A stretch of 64,000 bases of DNA, from the NCBI RefSeq assembly GCF_020497125.1, contig NC_059076.1:13507951-13571950 (forward strand), given 5' to 3'. The DNA is from Mauremys mutica. Its lineage: Eukaryota; Chordata; Testudines; Geoemydidae. The position numbers and the translations under genes were made by a program. Under the pieces are notes generated by a model. It had not been told where the DNA came from and ran no database searches. It saw nothing but the letters and a program-made list of their open reading frames with translations. Positions 58,439 through 64,000 of the stretch are shown here, in pieces; position 1 is the stretch's first letter, and every line of letters begins with the position of its first letter.

Positions 58439-59640
58439 TTGTCTCTAGGTGGTTCCCCTGTGCTATGGTTGCTAGTCTAGGGACCCTAAGCCAACGGGGA
58501 GCAATGTACTCTAACCCCACAACTTCCCGGCTCCACTGGCCCACGTCAGTGGTGTTCGGGTCTTCTCCCCCCGCAGTCGCCGGCCCTGGCTCCCTCCTTC
58601 TGCACAGGGAGCCACCACGGGCCCCTCACAAGCTGCCTCAGCAACCTACTGCCCTTTGGCAGGTTTCCCTGGCTTCTCCCATCAGGGGCCGCTGCTGGCC
58701 CCCTTCCAGTAACTGCAAGTCCCCCCCCAACTGCTGCTCCTGCCAGCTCTCCCCCCACTGCGCCCCGCCCAACATTCAAGTGGCTAAAGCTGGCTGCAGC
58801 ACCACTCCGGTTTGGCTTGTCTGCCGCTCCGCGACGGAGGGGTGCTGGGCTGAAGCCGAGTGGCCCTGCGACCCTGCACGCCCGGTCTCAATGGTAAGGG
58901 TGTGAATCTGTGTCACACCGTTCAGTGGCGAGGTGATGCTGCGTGTAACCAACCTTATTTAAAGCTAACCTCAGCCATAGCAGGCAGAGCGTGAAAGGAT
59001 CTGCTGGTGTGTATAAGGAGCTCTGTTACCAGGCCACATCTGCTACAGGAGCGTGTGACAGCACCGGGGGTCCTGGGGCAAACCCCCCACCTCTAGGGAG
59101 CCCGGGTGCAGCGCTGGGTGCACCTTAGGAAAGGCACAGATGGGCTTTAGCCCTGGATAGCCCAGCAGATGGCAGCGTGGGCCTGTTTGCAGACTCATCC
59201 CAGCACTGCGGAAAGCCACAGGCGCTGGGCAGGGGAAGTTCGAGCCCAAGCAGTCAGGCCCCTGGCAAGTGATGGGTGGGGCAGCCAGGGGGAGGAAAGC
59301 CACCCCTCAACGCGTGGCCAGGGGTGAGGGCTAACGCAACCTCTCCTCTCCTCCCACAAATAGCTGCCAGTCTAAGGGCTGGATTGGTAATAACCCCTCT
59401 GCCCTGGCTCTCGGGGCCATATACATATGACTGCCCAATGCTGAGAGTGGTTTCCTGCACCAGCCTGTATGGGGCTGAGCAGGCCCAGTCCAAGGGGCAA
59501 GGGGCAAGCAGTCCCTGTGTGGGGCTGGGCAGGAGCAGTGCACCCTGCCACGGACTGCCAGACCGGTGTTCACCTGTTCCTGCCTTCTGATCCTGCCCTC
59601 CTGACTCTTGGTCACTGCCGCCTGGGTCCCACCCTCCGGT
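58439..59640. other. Intergenic, nothing firmly recognised
   Basis: GC-rich sequence with overlapping spurious ORFs on both strands. Parts upstream of the gag remnant (e.g. near 58890-59060 and 59570-59730) may be LTR sequence, but no second LTR was found. Confidence 0.3.
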
Positions 59641-59774
59641 TTGGGTCTCAGTTCTGATCTCCTGGCGCTCCACCCATGCCCAACCCTAACCTTTAGGCCA
59701 GGCTGCCCAGGCCTTGGCCCTGACAGCTCGTATGGACTATTGTAACCCACAGGAGCGGGCCTGGCGTGAGAGGA

Positions 59775-60630
59775 ATGGATCGAGCTGCCCAGCCGCTGTC
59801 GCTGGAAGCAGCAGACTCACCCAAATGGGCCATCCACCTTTAGGTGGTTAACCAAGTCCTGCAGGATTGGTCATGCCGCTGACCCTGGAGAACTAGCTAC
59901 TCCAGGAAGAGGTAGGCCAGCCGTGTGCAGCGATCGCCACTTTTCAGGCACGCCTTGCAGTGCCCTGCCCTGATCAGGGTCATAGGGCTCCCCTACCGGA
60001 ACGTTTACATGGGTCCTGCCAGCAATTCCGGGGCTTCGTGAATCTGTTTCTCCTCCTGTTCCTGATATGCCTCCAGGTCCCCAGTGAGCCTGGACATCAA
60101 CGTGCTGACGGGAGAAGCGCTAGACTGGGCCTGCCCCCTGCTGGAGACTGAGAGCCCAATACCGTTGAACGGGAACGGTTCCCGCCAGTCCATGGCGGTG
60201 ACATTCCACAGCCTGTGCTGGGCTCCAATGGCTGAGGCTGCTCTGAGGAAACTCCAGCAGGAGCAGGAGACGGCGGCCCCCTATGCGGCGCACTTCCACC
60301 ATCTCACAGCCGACACCGCAGTCCATGAGGCAGAGCAGCTGGGTCATCGTTTGTGCAGACAACCGTCTGTGTGGAAGAAGAGAATTAAAAGGGGGCTCCC
60401 TGCAACCTCTCTCTCCGTGTGTTGCTCCCTCAACACCTGCACTTCCCCCGAACCGATGCAGGTGGCTACGTCCCGTTGGTGGCTCCCCCGAGGAAAGGGA
60501 ACAGCTCCGATTTCAGGGAGTTGGGCCCCTCTGTTTCTGCCAAGCGAGCCCCAAGGGGCCTGGGGAGAGGCAGCCCATACAGGCGAAGAGGGGGCGGGCC
60601 AGGGTTCCCCCACACCTCAGTCCTAACTGG
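59775..60630 (+). pseudogene. Ty3/gypsy (Sushi-type) gag remnant
   Basis: An ATG at 59775 opens MDRAAQPLSLEAADSP, like Sushi-class gag starts. After frame changes the capsid region reads VLTGEALDWACPLLETESPI (about 60098-60160) and then AEAALRKLQQEQETAAPYAA (about 60231-60290) and HFHHLTADTA. A TSPEPMQV block (about 60445-60468) marks the spacer before the zinc knuckle. Several stops and frameshifts break it, so it is a dead element rather than a domesticated gag gene. Gag would form the particle around retroelement RNA. Confidence 0.65.
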
Positions 60631-62334
60631 CACACAGCCTGCGCCCCGTCAGGAGGCGTTTTCAGACTCCTGCCGCCGATTTGGCTGGGCAGGGTCCATG
60701 AAGGATGCTGATGCCGTTAGTGGTGCAAAGCAGGACCCTCCTGTCTGCAGGCAGCGCTGCAGGAAGGGCAGCGTTACTGTTTGTTAATCATGCGGGGCCC
60801 CATTGTGCTGTGCTGTCCTGTGCCAGAGCCAGTCCCTGCCCACAAGAGCTCAGAGAGAGCTGAGAGACACCGGCTGCCCTGGGGAATCAGGAACTTCATA
60901 TGGGGAGGGGCTCTGGTGGAGGCTGGCACCCCAGTGGGGCAGCTGCAAAGCTCCCTGCCTCACCTGATGATCTGTCAGCAGATGCGCGAGGGGAGCCTCA
61001 GGGCATGTCCCGGCTTCCTGGGAGTGGTCCTGGGCAGGTGCCATGTGGCCTGCAGGCCTGGGCAGAACTCTGCCAAGCACTGGTGTGAACAGCACTGCCT
61101 GCCTTCCCCCCAGCCACGGCAGGAGGGCGTGCCACCGCCAGGCTCCCTCCGCTCCACGCTCAGGGACGGCTTGGACTTGGGCCAGGAGCAGACCAGACAT
61201 TCCTAGCTTTTGTGTCTCAGCCAAATATTCCCCACCTAGCGCCTTTCCCAACAATAACCCACCCTCATTTCATTACCTTGTGGTCTGGCTCGGTGAGCAA
61301 ACACCCGACCCGCTCTCAAAACACAGCGAGCATCAGAACCCCCTCCCCCACACCCCCAGGCACGGAATATTGCGCAATGTTTGCCCGGGAGACAGAGCAT
61401 GGGGACTGATGGACGTGCCTTTCAGCGCACACCCAAAGGTGTGCCCTTGGGTACTCGGCACTTATGCCAGTGCAAAGAGAGAACAAAGCAGGGCAGGGAG
61501 ACACTACCAAGTTAGAGGGGGGCAGGAGGCCTTGGGATCCCGCTGATTGAAGTCTAGGCAGCCGAGGCAACCTGTGTCTGTGTACAATTTGGCATGTGGT
61601 AAGCGGTCGGGTTACAGTCTGAGCTAACATCCCACCCTTTATTCTAGTCCAGACAAGGCCGAGCACGTGCTACAGCAAAGCTTGTCTGAGCAGACTTTCA
61701 GAAGGTGTTAGTTAGATCCCAAGGCAGGGCTCAAACAGGGGGTAGTGTAGGGGTGCAGCTACCCTCGGCAAAAAGTGCTTATTTACCATGTGAGTGACCA
61801 CGTGCCAGCTAACCCATGGGAACCCCTGCCGGCCCCACCCCCTTTCCGAGTGCAGACAAGGCCTCGGGGCAGGAACAGATGGCAAGGAGTGAACTGTGAA
61901 CCCCGAGGGACCCCCTAGACAAAGGTGTACATGACAAATGACCAAAAAGGACCAAACCAAGACAGCACAATAGAACCTGCCTATTGCTAGGCCTCAGCAC
62001 CAGTAAGTTGCTCATAGTAATGGGTGTAGAAGCACTTGCAGCTTTGCTCTCTGTGCTAATTATGCCACACATCAGCGGTCTGACGGAGGGCATTGTCCAG
62101 TGACTTCCTTCCCTTGGCACTTCCCCGGACTCACTTCTGGCCAGGCAGGTCACTCCATCAGTCTGATCAACGAAGTGCAAGGCCTGGGCTGCCAAGCGGG
62201 AACAATGTGGTGGGAAGAAGAGACCCTGCCCGTTTCTGTTCCCCAGTCCAGCCATGAGACAGGACAGCCTCTCAGACCCAGCAGATGAAGGGCGAGTGCT
62301 TCTTTAAAGCCGCCCTTTCAGCAGCAGTCATGTG
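60631..62334. other. Intergenic, no gene recognised
   Basis: No pol continuation of the gag remnant is seen. ORFs are short, overlap and lack domains. LEPROTL1, expected beyond MBOAT4 by synteny, was not found. Confidence 0.3.
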
Positions 62335-62430
62335 TCATAAGAACATAGGACTTGCCAGACGGGAGCAGACCTGCCGGCCACCTAATCCACCGTCTTGCCT
62401 CTGGCAATGACTCGTGTCAGTTCAGGGCAG
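62335..62430 (-). mobile_element. CR1-lineage 3'-end fragment
   Basis: CATAAGAACATAGGACTTGC and the following AGACGGGAGCAGACCTGC resemble the reverse-complement 3' end shared by a reptile CR1-lineage LINE and by the 62860-63590 copy. Short and diverged. Confidence 0.45.
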
Positions 62431-62859
62431 CTGCTCCTGGCGTTCCCCGGCAGTGGCTCAGTAAGGGCACCCACTCTTGGCTTTCCACTCCCCAGCTGGT
62501 GCCTCCCTGCGGTGGAGACGTACGACTCTGTCTCCCTTCTGATCGGGCTGTTCCCAGGCTGGACACTTCTCTTGCCTTCACTGGATCATTCCCAGCACAG
62601 CCAGGTTGCTTCGCTTCTCTTCTCTTCAGAGATGGGTCGCAATGTAATTGCTCCAGATATAAAGTTACCACACTGCTCTTTTTAAGCGACCCTACTTTAG
62701 TCAAAGTACAAAGCATTACAGAGAAAACGTATTAAACAACAAAAGGACCTAGCCCCATGCCAATAAGCTTGCCACAGTACATCCCACCTCTCACCTAGGC
62801 TCTGACAAGTACAGTTTTAATCCCCTGCCTTAGGGCACCCGTCTGGTTACAAGTTCATC

Positions 62860-63590
62860 AGAGCTTCAACTCATCAGAACAGCCATTCTGAGGCAGCCCA
62901 ATGGGCCATCTAGCCCAGTAGCCAGTCTCTGACTCTGGTCAGTGCCAGATGTTCCAGAAGGAACGAACAGAGCAATTGTTGTGTGATCCATCCCCTGCCG
63001 GCCAGTCCCTGCTCCTGGCAGTCAGAGATTTAGGGGCACCCAGAGCACAGGTTTGCATCCCTGACCACTTTGACTAATAGCCATTGATGGACCTGTCCTC
63101 CATGAACTTATCTCAGTCCTTTTTTTAACCCAGTTATAGTTTTGGCCTTCACAACATCCCCTGGCAATGAGTTCCACAGGTTGACCATGCATCGTCATAC
63201 TTCATGTTTTAAACCTGCTCCCTATTAATTTCATTGGGTGACCTCTGGTTCTTGTGTTATGTGAAGGGATAAATAACACTCCTTATTCACGTTCTCCACA
63301 CCAGTCATGATTTTATACACCTCTATCATATCCCCCCTTAGTTGTCTCTTTTCCAAGCTGAATAGTCCCCGTCTTTTTAATCTCTCCTCACATGGAAGCA
63401 GTTCCATACCCCCTAATTATTTTATTGCCCTTCTCTGTACCTTTTCCAATCCTAATATATCTTTTGTGAGATGGGGCAGCCAGAACTGGAGTGGGCCTGC
63501 CATGGATTTATAGAGTGGCATTATGATATTTTCTGTCTTATCTATCCTTTTCCTAATGGCTCCTCACATTGTTAGCTTTTTTTTGACAGG
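62860..63590 (-). mobile_element. CR1-lineage LINE, 3' ORF2 and UTR fragment
   Basis: Read on the minus strand from 63590, degraded ORF2 C-terminal blocks appear (YKSMAGP.., EKVQRRAIK-like, [20 protein letters not shown] near 63370-63310), then a 3' UTR ending near 62860 (GGGCTAGATGGCCCATTGGG type). This subfamily differs from the CR1 at 33678-36240. Frameshifts and stops are present. Confidence 0.7.
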
Positions 63591-64000
63591 GGGTGAGGTT
63601 TTTCCAGCACCCCAGAAGAAAGCACTGAATCAAACACTCCTCCCGAGCCCCAGAGTACAATCAGACAGCCCTACACATAGTTCAGAACAAGCCCACTCAT
63701 AACCTGTTCAGCTTCCTTTTTATACAGTTCAGGGGTCTTTGAACTGGAGTTTCCAGACACATGCAGTTAATACAAAGAATTGGCTTCAGAGGGAGAGAAT
63801 TTGCATTCCTCTCACCTCAAGGTATTTCCTGAGGAAATCCACCTCATACCTATTGTTCCAAAGAGACCTTTGAACTTCCTCATACCTTCCAGATATTGCC
63901 TTAATCTTGTTTTCCTTCTAAAGAAGTTCCATACAATCTCAGAATGTACTTAAACATTTGCAATACAATGAATGCCAAGGGTGTTAACCCTAATTTGATA
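63591..64000. other. Window end, nothing recognised
   Basis: No coding, RNA or named repeat signal was found in the final stretch. Confidence 0.3.

Overview
The window looks like vertebrate nuclear DNA from a non-avian reptile, most likely a turtle. The evidence is two split genes with consensus splice sites, abundant CR1-type LINE copies on both strands, Ty3/gypsy remnants, hAT, mariner-like and PIF-like DNA elements, and a CpG-rich first exon. The species call is inference.

Two protein genes can be rebuilt exon by exon. DCTN6 (dynactin subunit p27) lies on the minus strand, with seven coding exons between 24782 and 13775 that join to 190 codons plus stop. MBOAT4 (ghrelin O-acyltransferase, GOAT) lies on the plus strand, with three coding exons at 33368-33486, 42539-42763 and 43982-44945 that join to 435 codons plus stop. 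Both lengths equal those of the mammalian proteins. The two genes are divergently transcribed neighbours, as on human 8p12 (LEPROTL1-MBOAT4-DCTN6-RBPMS). LEPROTL1 and RBPMS exons were not found.

Layout. 1-13.4 kb: DNA 3' of DCTN6, with two MITE-like elements, a decayed Ty3/gypsy integrase and a pair of LTR-like repeats. 13.4-25 kb: DCTN6, with a hAT element holding a nested LINE fragment in intron 5 and a 47-bp G-rich tandem repeat in intron 1. 25-26 kb: a second G-rich minisatellite upstream of DCTN6. 26.7-32 kb: a SINE, a rearranged old CR1, and a minus-strand gypsy pol cut by a 180-bp MITE and a 1.68-kb LTR-like insertion. 33.3-45 kb: MBOAT4, whose 9-kb first intron carries a 5'-truncated CR1 and a mariner-like element with a 3.5-kb hAT nested in it. 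45.8-46.7 kb: a 31-bp minisatellite split by a hairpin-rich MITE. 46.7-58.4 kb: two direct copies of a small hAT element bracketing about 10.95 kb of 36-bp telomere-like satellite. 59.7-60.6 kb: a decayed gypsy gag. 62.3-63.6 kb: CR1-lineage 3' ends.

The most unusual structure is 46726-58438. The outer flanks of the two hAT copies are the same 8-mer (TTTACCCC), and the inner flanks, facing the satellite, are a different shared 8-mer (CTTAGGAA). The whole 11.7-kb block is therefore bounded like a single hAT insertion. This fits either composite hAT transposition or integration of a circular satellite molecule by recombination through a resident hAT copy.
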